Source of the DNA: Paragonimus westermani
Taxonomy: Eukaryota; Platyhelminthes; Trematoda; Plagiorchiida; Troglotrematidae
NCBI GenBank assembly: GCA_008508345.1
Contig: QNGE01002417.1
Span: forward strand, 43,515 to 107,514
Reading direction: 5' to 3'
Length of the DNA: 64,000 nucleotides
The translations under genes and the position numbers were made by a program. Below are positions 29,301 to 44,300 of the stretch, piece after piece. The first letter of the stretch is position 1. The number at the start of each line of letters is the position of its first letter. The notes under the pieces were generated by a model. The model did no database searches. It saw only the letters and a list, made by a program, of their open reading frames with translations, and was not told the DNA's origin.

Positions 29301-32300
29301 TAATAACACCGAGGTGTTCTCTTTTTGTTTCGTAACACTTCTAGTAACCGTTACGTGGAACTTACATAGCATTTCATTACCTACATTTATATTCACAATA
29401 TTATTTACATGAACTAAAAGTCTACTGCGACAGACCACTAATGCCGTTGCTCAGCCCCATTATTCCGTACTCCGACAGTCTAACGCCATTCTTTCTTACC
29501 GAACATTCAAAATGGCATGTACGACACTTCTTTTGACTAAGCATCTACAGTCTTGCATTCTGCTGCCGTTTATCGCTGCTACAACTACAACTGCAAACCA
29601 TACACGTCATCCAACAACATCAACATTACTTTGACTATACCTGATTTAGTCTTGAGAAGAAACGCGTAGCAAACAAGCTCGTTTCCGGCTAGGACGTCAG
29701 TTTTCTTAACTGTTTCCCTCGGACATTTCCCAACCGTATAGCCTACATAGTCGTAAACAACAGCACGACGCACACCTCGGATTCAACGTCTCCACGGTTT
29801 AATCCACTAAAGCTTGCCTCTGTCTGCGTTGAATTTGCCATGGATGCATTCATATGTCTCAACACTGACAACTCTGTCCGACATTTCAACGGATGATCTG
29901 AACTAATGAAGCAGCCATACGTATCCCATCAAAGTCTGACATACTGTCTGACAAGGAATGCCTGATACGGCTCTCCAAAGACAACGCACCGCCTGACAGT
30001 CAACGTCCGACACGGTCAGCGATTCCAACGTTAGTGTCGGTGCCACTAACACTACCTTTAGTTTGGCATGTACTACACAGCCACATCCAGTAAACGAATT
30101 ACAAGTTTTAGGCTATTCTCACATCAAGCCATCTTCTCAATGTACCGCGGGTTCACCTGGTGATTCACAATACAAAATCATTTTTGTTATACTCCCAGGA
30201 ATTTGACAGTTCCAAACGTTTTATATAGCTTCGGTACACCGCTACTTACGTGCTTGTATGCACCGTCGTATTTTTTCTTCATCCCTCCACATTTGTCTCC
30301 CTCACCTTACGCAATACTTCTTTTCTTCCCATACTGTGGCACATTTGACACTTGTTGTGGCTTTTACGTGTCAAGTATATATGCGAATAACAATGCGTGT
30401 GTGACACATATATGTCATACACGCATTGTTATTCGCGTTACTCACCTTCTGAGTATAAATAACTTTGACGCTACCGGGCTAACTGAGAAGTTCGTCTGAA
30501 TAAGAAAGCTACGACCGAGGGTGTGTTTAGCAAGAGCAACATTCAGACAACCAGCACCTGACAATTTTATCATAAGATGTGGTAGGCGCAGTAGAATGTC
30601 GTAGGATAAGTTACCAACCTGAAACGCTCCTGCACTCCGTCCGTAAGCCGGGCCGGTACCCGGCAAAAGAGACGTTGGATTACTAAGGTTGCTTGGACGA
30701 TAACCACCGCGATAATTACCCGTTCCAGGAATACGGCCAGTACCACCGCGTGAACCACGGTAAGAACCACCACTTCCGCCACCGCCTGAAGAACCAAAGT
30801 ACTGCTGAGAAAGATGGTAAGGAGCTTCCGGCAACGATGGTCGACGGGGATCGCTCAAATAATTGTTGAAGAATATTGCATTATCTTTTTTTGCGGCCTC
30901 AATCTTCTCCATATGCTTGTTGAAAATATGTTTACGAACGAATATGGGTTCCCGGAATTTCTTATCCGACAACGGACACACCCAAACAACTTTGAATCTG
31001 CGCGAATTAGGAACAGGGACAGAAAATGGTATGCACAAACAGAGAGCTAACATGGTCAACTCCCGGGTTATTCGTCAGATGCGGCCACCATCAAAAAAAA
31101 GCAGTAGATCAGTGGATCACGTTGACGCCTAACCACCGTACAACTATGAAGAGAGCACGTCCTAGCCAAGGAAAAAGGGAAACAAAAGAATCAAACTACC
31201 ATGTCCACCAACTAGGTCTATACTCGAAAGTTCAACATCAAGATATCTACACAATATAAACAAGTCACCGATCTGTAAATGAGAACAAGAGGCCATCAGC
31301 AAGACGGCATCACTACAAGTTCACCTACACCATCGACTCTGCTAATCAGCAGGGCCACAGATCGGAGGGAAAAATCGACTCACACTTTGGGTAATGGACT
31401 CCAATTCTCTACGTCAAGTCATTTGTCCGCCTCGTATCTTTCGTTAACGACCGCGGAATAGGCCAGAAGCGCTGTGTGGAAGACGGTTAGCTGCTATTCT
31501 TAGTGTACAACCTGGTCGATCAATTGCGTACTAACTGTAAGCGGTACGGTCGCTTCGTATCAGTTAGTGTGCTACCAGGCATGTGATGAACTAAACGATG
31601 TCCGTGCTGTATTCTGAGTGGAAAAAACTAACACCTACAAACAGCGACCAGTAACCGTTTTGAATGTATGGCGGTTGCGTCTCTAACGGCGAAATGATTT
31701 AGCTTCCGTCTCTCTGAAACGTTATCAGAAAACAAGCACGCCAGTAAATAGGTAGAAAATCTTTGCAATCTGGAGCTGTCTGAGAGGAAAGGCGCCACCC
31801 AACTGTGATCGTGGCTAAATCCGTGGGGAGTTAAAACTCCGTAAGGCTGGCAAACAACTGAGATCTAACCTGAATTACAATTTCCTTCGATACCTTCTGG
31901 TCCATTTCCACAAGTACGCAGTGCATGTGTCCGGATGCAGCTTTACTGTGTTCACGTGTTAGATGTTGACATCCGCATATTAACGCTTCATTTTTCTTAT
32001 ATACACTTCTACAATGATTAGTATACGATTGATTTCTGACCTATGAAATAGGGGCACAGTTAACAGAAAAGACGGATGACAATGCTTAAAACCACGACTT
32101 GGTAATGAATCAAGGATATGTAACTGCAGGTGAAAATCGACGGAGAACATCGGTACTTACGGTTTTTTCTTTCCGGTTCGTTTTTGTATGTTGGCTTCGA
32201 CGAACTCTTCAGCAACTTTTTCTGGGTCGCGCATGCCCAACTTTTTCATTTCCTCTTCTGTGAGTTTCTTCGGAACGTCAATGAGCGCACGCAATTTGAG

Positions 32301-35300
32301 TTCAAAATTCTGAACACAAAAAACAGGTTTTCATGGCAGTCATAAGGTGGACAACGACGGTGTTCACAGACAAACCGTAGCAAATTCCCAGACCGCATCC
32401 GTTTACTGATAACCATGACGAATGTAAGTTTTAAACCAAACCTCCTGAAGACTACGCCACGAAGTCGTAATTGTGCAACAAAAAGATGGCCGGGATGCGC
32501 AAGAAGCGATAAGACGTTCATTATGCAAAAACCAACAAAAAATGATTGACCAAATAACAGCTCATCACCACTTAGCGGTTACGAACCAAACGATCCACCT
32601 AACGCCTGAATAAAGGTAACAATAGGAATGTCGCTAAACTGAAATCAGGAGTACCGTTCAAACAATTTTTGTTTTCCTAGGTGTTTTCTTAATTTAAAAG
32701 ACAAGTTAATTACTCCGGACATGATAGAATAAGCTATCTGCAACACGTGATTTCCAAACCCGGACCAGCCGGTTGCTTTCAAGAAGTGAACTGTCCGGCA
32801 GCCCATTTCTTAATTCTAGCTAGCATGTCCTATAGTGATGATTTGAGATAAAAGTAATGAATAGTTAATTTGGTCAAATCTGAACAAGATTATTTTAGGT
32901 ACCAAGAATGCGAACAAATGAGACCGTAAATTTCGACAATGACTGGTAGCATGCACTGAATCATCAGCAGCTAAGTGGCACACTAACAGCGACGTTTTCA
33001 ACAGGACAACTAGCGATTTTTCATTTGCTTGAGTATGTGATCGAAACGTGTATCGAAAGAACACGAAAAAGTGTGGATGTACGAACGTTTCATGACGGAC
33101 AGAAAAACGTAACCATCCAGAATCACAGATGTTGGGTGTGTAGATACAATTTACCCGTAAGTGTTCGTCAATTTCTCGCTGATTAAACACCAAGCCCGCG
33201 GTGCGTCCTCCGGGGAGAGCTGGATTCAGGCCTCGATCGCCACGCGCGTGTAAAATACCGCATCGATGGGGCATGAAGTCCTCTAGCTGATAAACAGCAC
33301 CAGCATAAAAATCAACGGAATGCACGACGCGTAAGTACAAAATGAGATAATCCAGAGCCTTCGCGAGAACAGGGTCTGATTCGAGCACGACTGGATTGGA
33401 ACGACCGGCGGCTGTGCTATCCACACCGTCTTCCTTCTGATTCGTTTCGGCTGATAAAAGAGTTACATACCATCTCATGCCTCAAACAATCTGTACGGTA
33501 CGTTAAAGAATGAATGAACGGGACAAAATTATTCAAATACAGACAGGATAATTCGAAAACAGTAAGGCACAAGTCCAGAATACCGGAGATGAGAGCCAGG
33601 ATCGCCACCCAGAGCTTTTTGCAAAATGGAGGATAAACCAGAGACCGTAAGAGGCACAAGATGACGTGGCACGCGTTAGTCAGCACATCCTGATGACGAA
33701 GTAAACATCATTCAACAGTGTTCACCACCATCATCATCAACAGCAATACATCAGTGGTTCACACTAATGCTTAACTGCCACAACAGCGTTAGATATCCCT
33801 TTCATCTAGTCGTCCAGGGGTGCCAGAACCACTGGAAGATTACATATAAAAGCAAGAGACGCGGATTCCCAGTCATGAACAAATATCAAATAAAGTCGAA
33901 ACAAACTACACAGAAGCAGGTGCATCAGGAACGACATATCGTCATGATTAATAACATCAAATAGTAGGGCAGGTCCACAATCTACCACGCGACACCCCCG
34001 ACGTTTGTTATAAAGTATATGGAGCGTATCGTGTCACTGGATTAACCAAGATTCTTACAGACTACTGATGAGTAGTCGGGGATTTGGTTTATCTTCAAGT
34101 TGACCATCACTCACATTTGATCTCAGTGAGAGTGGTTGAGCGTTCAGATTTGATAATTCTTACAGACCGCGATCACCTGATAGTCCGCTGCCCGATGAGA
34201 AATTCCCATCGCCAGTGGTCGCCAGGTGCAATGACGGTGAGGCGAACTGAATCAGCGTCCCCAACCAGCACTGGTCGGTGAGCCAGTGCCTCGATTAACA
34301 AAAGTGGGAGCCATTCAAAATGAGGGTTAACTAGCGAAATATTGATGGCAGAAAACGCACAACATTTGTAAAAACTGTAAGAATGCACTAGGCTTTCGAT
34401 CCGCGGAGCAACATCGATCACTAGCAAATAAAGAAAGCATATTAAATCGTTACGGCATCACAAGGAACGCCGGCGAGTTCCTTTGACGACACAACATTCT
34501 AACGCAGGTAATGACCTGAAGAACTTAAGCGAATAGCACAGTTGGTCGACAATTATAAAGTATACCAAGTTAAAGAACATCCCTACATCAAGCTAGTCAG
34601 GCGATCGGTTCGCACACCCCAGGGAACAAGACGAGTCTTCTTGAAATGTCAGCATGCTTACCCAACAAAGCTTCTTCTTCGCTGCCGCCCTCCTCAACAA
34701 GATAATCCGTCAAATTTCTCAAAAGCGGATTTTTGCTGCGGACCGCCAGACCGAGAAGAGTAGAGAAGTTTTTTGGCTTATCCGAACTCGTTGCAACGTC
34801 TGGTTGGCCAGTTTGTGTGCATTCCTTCTCATCTGACTCCCAAAGTCCGTGCTCATTGTCCAGGCGTGCGGTGAGCTGAGCAGCAAGCATTAGGTCATGA
34901 CGCATCACCTCTTTATGCCGAGTCAGTGGAGTCAGCGGTCGAACACGCTGAGCTAGGTCACGGTTCACAGTGGCCCCCAATTCGCCGTTGGCCAGTGGAA
35001 TTTTCTCTCGCAAAAGCGGACTAGTGTTCAAAGCCCAACAGACCTTTTTGATATTTACCGTAGGCTTGTACGTGGCCCAAGCGTGTCGCATAAAGCGCCG
35101 CTCCGGAACGGGCTCCCACAAGGCCAAACGCAAAAATCCGGGTTGAGAAGCGCATAACTGAGGGGCAAAAAGAAAACCGGTGATGTGATGGTCATTCAAG
35201 GGGAAAACATGATAGCTATTGAATACAACTGACCTCCCTTAATTCCGCCTCGGTTACACTTGGAGGCAATGCTCTGAAAAAAATTGAAGCTGTCTTGTGC

Positions 35301-38300
35301 AGTGGATATTTCCGTTTTGTTGGAGTTGGTTCGGAAGGCCCAGGAGACTTTCGTTGTTCCGCTGAGTTGGTTGTGGCCTTAGGCTCTCCCGATCCGAGTA
35401 AAATAGAAGGGTCTACGGATCCCTCAGCCACAGTGACTCCACCAGGAGGTTCGGCAGTAGTAGGCGTTGGGGCGTCTTCCTCATCACCAATATCTCCTGG
35501 TGAGACATCGGTGGTAGGTTGACAAGTGGCTGCTGCAAGAATGAAATATGAAAGGTGGCACTACTGGTTAAGGATTTAGCGTAAGGCATAGTTCCCGGTT
35601 CACCACAACCACTGCGATCGTACTGACTAGCAGTTAACACGACAATCACACTACGTAATCTTAGTTACATTGACAGCTCAGCGTTGAAGTCATGAGTTGT
35701 TGTCACGTAACACAGTCAGATGTCCAGACCTAAACGGAATCAGCTGCGGTACCCGCGGAACGAATCCGCAAATGTGCAACTGACAGACAGCGTCGTTAAA
35801 AAATGAGCAAATGATAGTCCAAATGGAAACTTTAGAGGTAACCAGTGAACACCTGTAGGACACTCAATTTGAACGCCAAAAGCATAATCACGGAAAAACC
35901 TCGAACGTGAAAACCGCGGCTCCCAAACCTCCAAATCCGTGTGCCTGGTTACAAAAAGCGCAGTAAAATGCTTGTGTTGCTATCGAGCACGGGAGTGCTC
36001 AAATTCAACATTAATCTGAATGGAGCACTTTCGCAGCCAATAAACAAAGATCAAATAAACGAGGTCAATCAAGTGGATATGAACGGAACATACTTTTCTC
36101 CGCATCTGGATTCAACGAGGAAGCTTGACAGATTTCATTACCAAGGGTCTTCATACCTCGCTTCACACAGTCCTCGGCTTCTTCGTCACTGGAATGGCCA
36201 CTGTGACTGCCAATGGTTCCACTACGATGTGACCTATCTGAATGCGCTGAATCACGAGAGGAAGCGCGATCGTTCTTCCCGTGTTGGTCGATTACACTAG
36301 TTCGATTAGGCTTCGAGTCAACAACTTCGGCCCTGTCGGAATCCTCTGCGTCCAGATCCGATTCGGCCTCACCTTCTTCGCTTTTGTGTCCACTGCTCAA
36401 CGCATTAGATGCCTAGAACAAACAGACAGAAGAGCGGATGCTCAGATAATGTGAATGAAGATCAACGCCATGAACAGCTGAAACCGTTTATAACGAAGTC
36501 GCCAACTTCGACAAAAATTGTTAGAGTCGACCTTTACTCCAGAATATGTGCGGTGCACTCGAAATTACTCCACACAACGTGTTATAAGCAAAGTTGGTTG
36601 CATATCAATATTGCACCCTAGGCTGCAAACGGAGTGTCAACACGGCGCATGATTAAGACTAGCCTGATGAGACTGAACAAAGCGACTCTTCAAACAGGTC
36701 TCACTGCAACAAGCAATCAACATTGGTAAGTTAGAGGATTCACATAACATACCAATCCATCTACGCGTCTGCCTTCAGCATACAAACTAAAGACTACGAA
36801 ACTATAACGAAAACGACAGAACGGTAACATGCAGAGGCAGATGTTGCTATGAGTTTGGGTACCTCAAAAATACGAATTTAATATCAAAACCTGACAAATT
36901 CGCCACTGACCTCCATATACAGCAGATCAACATCATTGGTTTAGGATGTGGAGCAGCCCTATAAACATGTAACAACTTTTGTCGTTATTTCGCACATCGG
37001 TTCAATTGTGAAGTGAATAGCGTTCGACCGTCCGAAAATAAACAGGTGTCTTCGAGGTCATATGGGTTGGCATTTACGACCACATGTTTAAAGCAACCAA
37101 GATCAGGTTGCAGCTTTACATCACTAAGCTGCCGTTGTTACGTAACATGCTAGGGCACATGTGTGCGTCTAGACGTTCTCGGACAAGTCAGACCTTGGTA
37201 GGAGCGGTCGCTGTAACAAGGACTCGAAACCCGTGGTCGGCATAGTCAACAGCAACACACTAGTGGCCAACACTAACAATTAACTATCAAACAGGATGGG
37301 CATGATAAGAACAAATCTTAGTTTACAGATGAAAGAAAGGAAAACTACAGGACTTAGTTCTGGAACATGCCCGTCCGAAGTTGAACATCAACATCTTACA
37401 AACAACGCAAAGTGAGACAACAGAATTAGGATCCCTGTGGCTTTTACTGCTTCGATTTGTAGACTGTTATTAGTTCAAACAGCTCAGCCAAACAGCACCA
37501 ATCACACTAATGAATCCGACTAGATGCAATACGTCTGAATTCCAACACGAGGAACGAGCACAACACATCGTCCGCAACTCACTACTGATGACAAAGCTCG
37601 TTGGTCGCCAACTTAAGCCAACTGTGAGAGCACCGTTACTCTACAGGCTGCAAGTTCTGGCCACTGAGAGTGAAAGACGCTGTCTTGACACTGCACCACC
37701 GATGTCCGCGTTCGACCACTCGCATCAGCCGGGTAAGGAGGTTAGGAAACAGGCACTCGGTAGGCGTTGCGAGAGTTCTTTCCCTTAATCTCTTTGTGCA
37801 CACAGAGTAAGACAGCTGGGCTAAGTACTAAGGATGCCAGGATGGCCGTCTACTACCCCGAACTTTCCTAACTGGTGCGAAGTGTGAAATAGACAAACGA
37901 CGATTTAGGTTAGAACGAAATTAATTAACACTGTAAGACGAGTTCGTCATTCCGGTTAGAGGCTCTTGCGACTCAGAGCCAGTGGCTAAATGATTAACCT
38001 GCCATTCAGTGCACACGACTGAGTGTAAACACTGATAGTAAAATGTTATCACGCTTTATATATTCTCAACCTTCAGTGACCGCTTCGTAATCGTAAGGTA
38101 AAACTGCTCTAAATGCGCCTCTTAAGTTTATGTCAGAAGCCCTTTCGACGCCAAATACACTGTTTTAATCTCAGAATAATGAGCTTCCCTTTCAATTCCC
38201 ACGGTCTCATTATTTGGGGTGCAACTTCGTAGATGTATAAACCGGCCAACAAGTTTAAGAACATTTTTGCTTGTCTGACAGTATTGGGGTAGTACTTGGT

Positions 38301-41300
38301 GAGATAAAGTTAAATAACGCGGCCCAGATGATCCGATGAAACAAGTGTTCAGCGAGGGCTGTGCAGTATGTAGTTGGTCAATGAATACCTTATAATCAGC
38401 ACGGTTTATGTCGATTACTTCCTCATCGAGGAAGGCATCCACACAAGATAATCCGAGTGGCATTGGTAGTCTTAAATTAGTTCCACCATAATGAAGTTGG
38501 GCAGCAATGCGGATATCACGTTCTATGTAGAATGAAGCCGACAATATTTTGTACATCCCCACCTGAACCTACGTTCTAGAATATGATGTCAAGAAGTTGG
38601 TTGGCACATTCTTTCATTCAAGTTACTAAAGATGCAGATCCCATCAATCGAACTAAACGTGCCGTTGTAATCGAAGAATGCATGTATAACTCATCAAAGG
38701 CAATGATACACCGCCCCAGATTCTGAGTGAAAATCTGATATACACGCACACATAAAGACGAAAACCCTCGTACTCCTCCCTAAATGTCTGCTTCCCCAGG
38801 TGCGACGAGACAATGAATTTCGATGTATACCAAAACCCCAGCTACAAGGTTATGTTCCCCATGGCCACCATATATGGTTGCAGATGGGAACTAAAATAAA
38901 CCCAACCCAGCTACAGAGGGGGTAGCGTTCTTAGTTGTCTAGACTACATGGAACATATGATGTAAGACATCCACTAACGACTCACTCCACCTTCTTTAAA
39001 ACACTGTGGGATCATCCAGGTAAGTAGCTATTAAACATTTCAGCAGTGTGATGGAATGATGGACAACGGTTTTAATGCATGATGCTGGGTTGACAGATAA
39101 GGGTAGAACCTCAGATGCACGTGCAGGCAATGTAGTGGGAGCAAAAGGCTGACAGAGCTGTCACTCGAAGTGTACTATCGAACTGGCTAGCTCCCTTAAC
39201 TTACTGTAAATGAGCACATTCATTGATTTAATATTTCAAGTGATGGGTGACCTCCTAGGACCCGAGTCGCATAAGCTGGAATAACGTACCAGTAGTCCCC
39301 GACACGAAGGTAGCCTATATTTCAAGTTTCAAAATCAACAAATAGATCGTGAGTGAGGTTCTTTTTGATATCACCACTAACAGAGGATTTGGTGCCTAGT
39401 GTTTTACAACCCTAAAGAATTCTCAGCGATCCAGAGGGCATCGAGCCAACGAGTAGTTGCATCGTAAGCACCACTACCTGTTTCCCCCAATGCCCATGAA
39501 AGTTAGGTCCCGTGGGATTTGAGACAAGAAAGCTGAACAGTTCGTGCTCTAAGCCAGTTTGACGAGCCTTTTGCATGGCACGTGGGATCAGTTTCTCGAT
39601 CGTGAACTGCTGTGGTCGACAATAACACTGTTCCGTAAACTGAATGGATATAATTAACGGCAATATGGTCCGAATCCACGCACGCACTTCAGTAGAGTGG
39701 ACAACCCACTACGAAGCTACGTTACCCATAATAGCTAGGTGACCTATCTGAAACAAGAACTGATCAGGGGAGGAAGAACACCAGTTAGCGCATTGACGCA
39801 CCCTGCACAGAAATAGCTCATTTCAGTTTCCTTAGCTGTTGTACTTCCCGTCGCTCCTAGGATGAAAGTGATCAAAGGTATTGTGGCTGGCCTGCAACCA
39901 CCTCCTGAGGCTGTGGCGGATGCTTGCTCGTTTGTAGACCAACAACAAAACGGCTGGTTGATTTCAGCCTATGATCGAAAAGTGCAGCACCTAAGAAAAA
40001 TAATTCATGTACCTCCCTGAAACCTCGTGATCTGACACATAAAGGTTTGGACTACAGACTGCGCTTGTTCACAGGTAGTGAGCTCGATTCGCCGGCGTAC
40101 GTAGCGTTGATGTGATCCAACTAGATCGAAGCAGCTGTTCACCACTTCGTTGGAGATCAATGGGACAACAATTTTGCGAAATCGCTCACACGCATCCGAG
40201 TATTTTTCCGCAAGTCCAAATTCACTACATTAATGGCATTCGGCACTACTTAGTTTCCACTTTAATACTGCCTAACAACATTATTAGCAGAGTTGCGCTC
40301 CAGTCATAAAAGAGTAGATAACCATTTATCGAAGGTATCCTTGAAACGTACACTACAGTGGTTCATAGGTGCACGAGCAGACGCAGGGCTGACGTCCTCG
40401 CTTGTCCTCGTTTTGCACATTTTCAAGCGTCATACGTCGTCATATCTCAAAACAGCGTGGAACTGTCATCCCAAATGTTACTGTTCACGTTTGTACTCCT
40501 TTTGTAAACATTACGATGTCGGTGCAATTTACGTTCGATCGTAAGGCTTGGTTAGTGGAAAAAGTTAAGAAAATGGAAACCACTCTTGCTCAAGGGAACG
40601 TTGGTAAACTCTTGGAGCCTATTCATGCCATTGGTCCCAGGCGACCGTCTGTCAGTTAAACTCTCAGCGAGGCAGACGGCACACTCAGTTATGATAGGTT
40701 CAGAAAGTTGAAGCGGTGAAGAAAGCATTTTGAGGGGCAATTTAGCTGACCTCCTGCTTCTACTGTGTTGCATGTAATGTAGTAGTGCCAAGAACTGTAT
40801 TTAGCACTACCCACTAAAACTGAAGTCCGCAAATGCATTCCGGCTCTCGAGAGTAATGATGCTGCTGGCCCAGATAACCTAGTGCCGGCACTTATCAAAG
40901 ACAGGGATGCGTCAGTAGAGGCTTTGACTCACCTGCATCAACTGTGGTGGACGACGGAGACCATCCTTCCATGCTGGGGTCACTCGGTAACAGTTCCCAC
41001 ATTCCAGAAAAGCATTAGGGATTCTTGCGAAAAGCACGGAGGAATTAGTTTGTCCCCAGTCATTATGAGGGTCCTGACACCCATTATACTTCGCCTACTC
41101 TGCTGTTTGAAAGAAAAACAAGGGAAGAACAGGTAGGACTTCGTCCTGCACAGAGACATACTGGTCAGATCCTAACTGTTCGCCAAATTCTGCATCAATC
41201 TACACTTTTGAAGTCACATAAACGCAGAAGTGTACCGATCAAGTATGTGGACATACTGCCGACGCTTTATTCCCATATTTCAACTCAGGTTAAGGAATAC

Positions 41301-44300
41301 GATAAACCGCCTGACGGCAACGGCGTGCATGAAGACTGTCCATTCTTGCTCACTTTCGTCACAGACGAAATAACGCAGGATTGTCTCCGATACTCACAAG
41401 ATGCCGGTGTAGACCTCCCACCTGATATTGATTATACCGACGAGGTGTTGCTGTTTGACACTTTCCAAGCAGCGTAAACAATGCTAGACACTATTTCGCA
41501 GTATACTGAACAATTCGATATGCGCTCTGCAGCCTCCAACCGCAAAGCGCCTCTGCGAGATTGTTATGATTATGTAGATTTGACGTTGGATGATGAAGTG
41601 GGAGTTGCTGACTGGTTCGTGTACCCGGGAAGCTGCGTCAGCGGCGGCGGTGGAGATGCAATGGGTGAAACACAAGCGCGTAACCCTAAGGCGACAGAAA
41701 TGCATTCCTCTGAGGTTCAAAGGTCGCGTATACAGGGCGACAGTGAGGGTTCTATCACTTCACGGCAGCGAAACTTGGCCACCCAGGGTAGAAGACATGA
41801 ACCGTCTTCATGTAGTCCGCCACCAACGCCTGCGTTCAATCGCTCGCATCGGGTGGCACCAGCGAGTAAGTAACGAAGAGGTTAGGAGGCGGGCATTCGA
41901 TAGTGATTGTCAAACGGGTTCTTTCGTTCAACCCCTACACTTGCGTAGACTTAAATGGTTGGGTCATGTACTAAGGATGCCAGTTAGTCGTCTGCCATAC
42001 CGAGCACTCTGCCGACGCTGCGGCCGACTAGCGTGAGATGGCGTAAAACAATGAAGTCGTTCACGAAGGAGCTAGCCAGTGTAGATCAGGTGCACCTCGC
42101 GACTCGCAGAGTCGGTGGCTGGAGACGTTGATTGAGATGGCAACTACAAGAGCTCAATGAAGTGAATGTTGCTGTCTTGTCGAGTTGTTCATGAAGTCAG
42201 TGCGTATAATGACGCGGGGAAGTGGGAGCCGTAAGGAAGTTGTCCTGCTGATGACACTTTATTTGCACTTGCAGCTCGGATGTTTATTTGCAAGGTGTAG
42301 ACACCTTGATGTTGACTGTTTGAATGTAGAATTAGTAACTTTCTGGGGGTTAGGTCCCTTTCCGTCTTCTTTTTTCTTCTCCTACATAGGACATGCTACT
42401 TCTTTCCTCGTAGTTGTGACAATTATGTATCGATGCGAGCGACTGATGTATTGCTGTCTATGATGATGAAAATGTCGTCCGACTACCAGATCGCTTTAGT
42501 TCGTTTAGAAACCGCGTTCTGGTGTCACTGGACCCTGGTTCGTGTACAGTGAGTTAAATCGCCATGTGTAGTACCTCCATTGAATCTACGTCAGACCAGA
42601 TTAGTTACTGCGCCACCTGTGTATAACATCCAGTGGGAGCGGTGTCATCAATTAAGACTATGAGCCGCTGCGCCGAGTTCCAGTACACAGAGCGGAGAGA
42701 CGCCTGACCTGGTGGAGCCTGTTGATTTATCAGCTTCAGTGCAGACAGTAGGTTACTCGCATTCTGCGATTGAGCATTAGATTGGGAGGAAAATAAGAAA
42801 ACGGGAGAGTGATTCACTAGAGCACAGCTATCAGAACTAGCTATCCTACGTCTAAGAATTTAGGGTTGAAGAAGGCGTACGGCTCACGTTAGGAACAAGA
42901 GAAGACAAGCAGCACATTCTTGGCCTTCCTACCATGCTGGAACGACAGATATATCGGCTTCGGACGGCCGATGTAACAGGACATTGCTTGATGTACCAAA
43001 ACTAACGCTCGTGACCTGGAAATATTGTATGAAAGGCTAGACCCTGAAAGGACTATCACTAGGGTACTCAGTCAAAGATTAAGTCTAAAAGCCTGCACCG
43101 CAAAACAACAGTGAACCGGAGCTAATGCTGCTTTTTTGGAGTGACAAGCCAGCCCCCTATCTGCAGGGCCGGTAGACGGTAGTCCATTGGATCCTACGCT
43201 GTGTGCCTGCCCTATGTGAAAAACGTTGTCGATGTGGACAGTACTGCCCAGCCTAGACCAAAAGATCCTCGAGATGCACAGCCACATCACGCTAAGGTTT
43301 TCTTCAAACCAGCAACCATGAGATGTGTACACATCGCCAGCTTTAAGCAATTAATAGTTACAATCAGTCGCCAGTAATGAATGAATGATCGTCGTTGCAC
43401 TGAAATCCAGTGCTAAAATGGCTGTGACGATATGGTTAGATGTTTGGGTTAACACATCGCGGTGACAGCGGTGAAAACGGTGATTACTAATCAAACGAGT
43501 TCTAGTAATCGGAACCATTTTGCTTGGTTTCGGGAAGCTCGCGAGTAACCAACTCAGAGTTCACTTATTATGCTTCATAGCAGAATGTATACTGTGGCGT
43601 AAAGGATGAAGACTTAACTTAAGCAGACGCTGAAGCCAGTACGATATTAAAACCTGTTGTAGTATACGCTTATTTGAATAGACAGAAATAAAGCAGGTTA
43701 CCTGGGTCGAAGACAAACTTGCGGTTCGTTGGCGAGATTCATCTTCATCTGGATACCGGCCTCGATCGCTCATGTCCAACACTTTCAAGTCCTCATTTGT
43801 TCCACCCTCCAACTTGATGACAACAGCATCCATTAAACGGATAAGATTATCACTGTTGTCCATTTGTACACTTTGATTATCAAATAAACCCTTTTCGAAC
43901 AATTCCATAAATACAGCGAGGCGACGTTTGAGGTTCTTTTCAGTGGTTTCCTTACGGATTGACATGAAATCAGGATGGTAACGAAGGCGGAGCCTTTAGA
44001 AGAAAAAACGGGAAGATTGATGGAAGAGTAAAACTAACCCAGTGTAACTGATGGGAAGAAACGGCACATTCCTAGCAAGGGGTGATTCGGTTAAACAGAA
44101 GATAGTATCAGGCAGGGGAAGTACAAACAAAAACGTAATACGGACCTCATGAAATCGACATAACTGATTTTTAAGTAGAGTACCGTTCACGTTTGGTCTC
44201 AGCCTCTGAATTCAGGCAAACGTATGAACCGAACTCGTGCTTCACTTTATTCGAGTTGACCAGTAAAGCGTAACTTTTCCACTCTCGGGAACTGGACTCT

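Larger units (their letters stand above)
36413..43701 (-). other. 7.3-kb SRRT intron 2
   Basis: The largest intron, with two LINE copies in antisense to the gene: an old 3' piece at about 37560-38015 and a long copy at 40380-42480. A 144-codon minus-strand frame at 38128-38562 has no recognised motif. The remaining sequence is unassigned. Confidence 0.6.
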
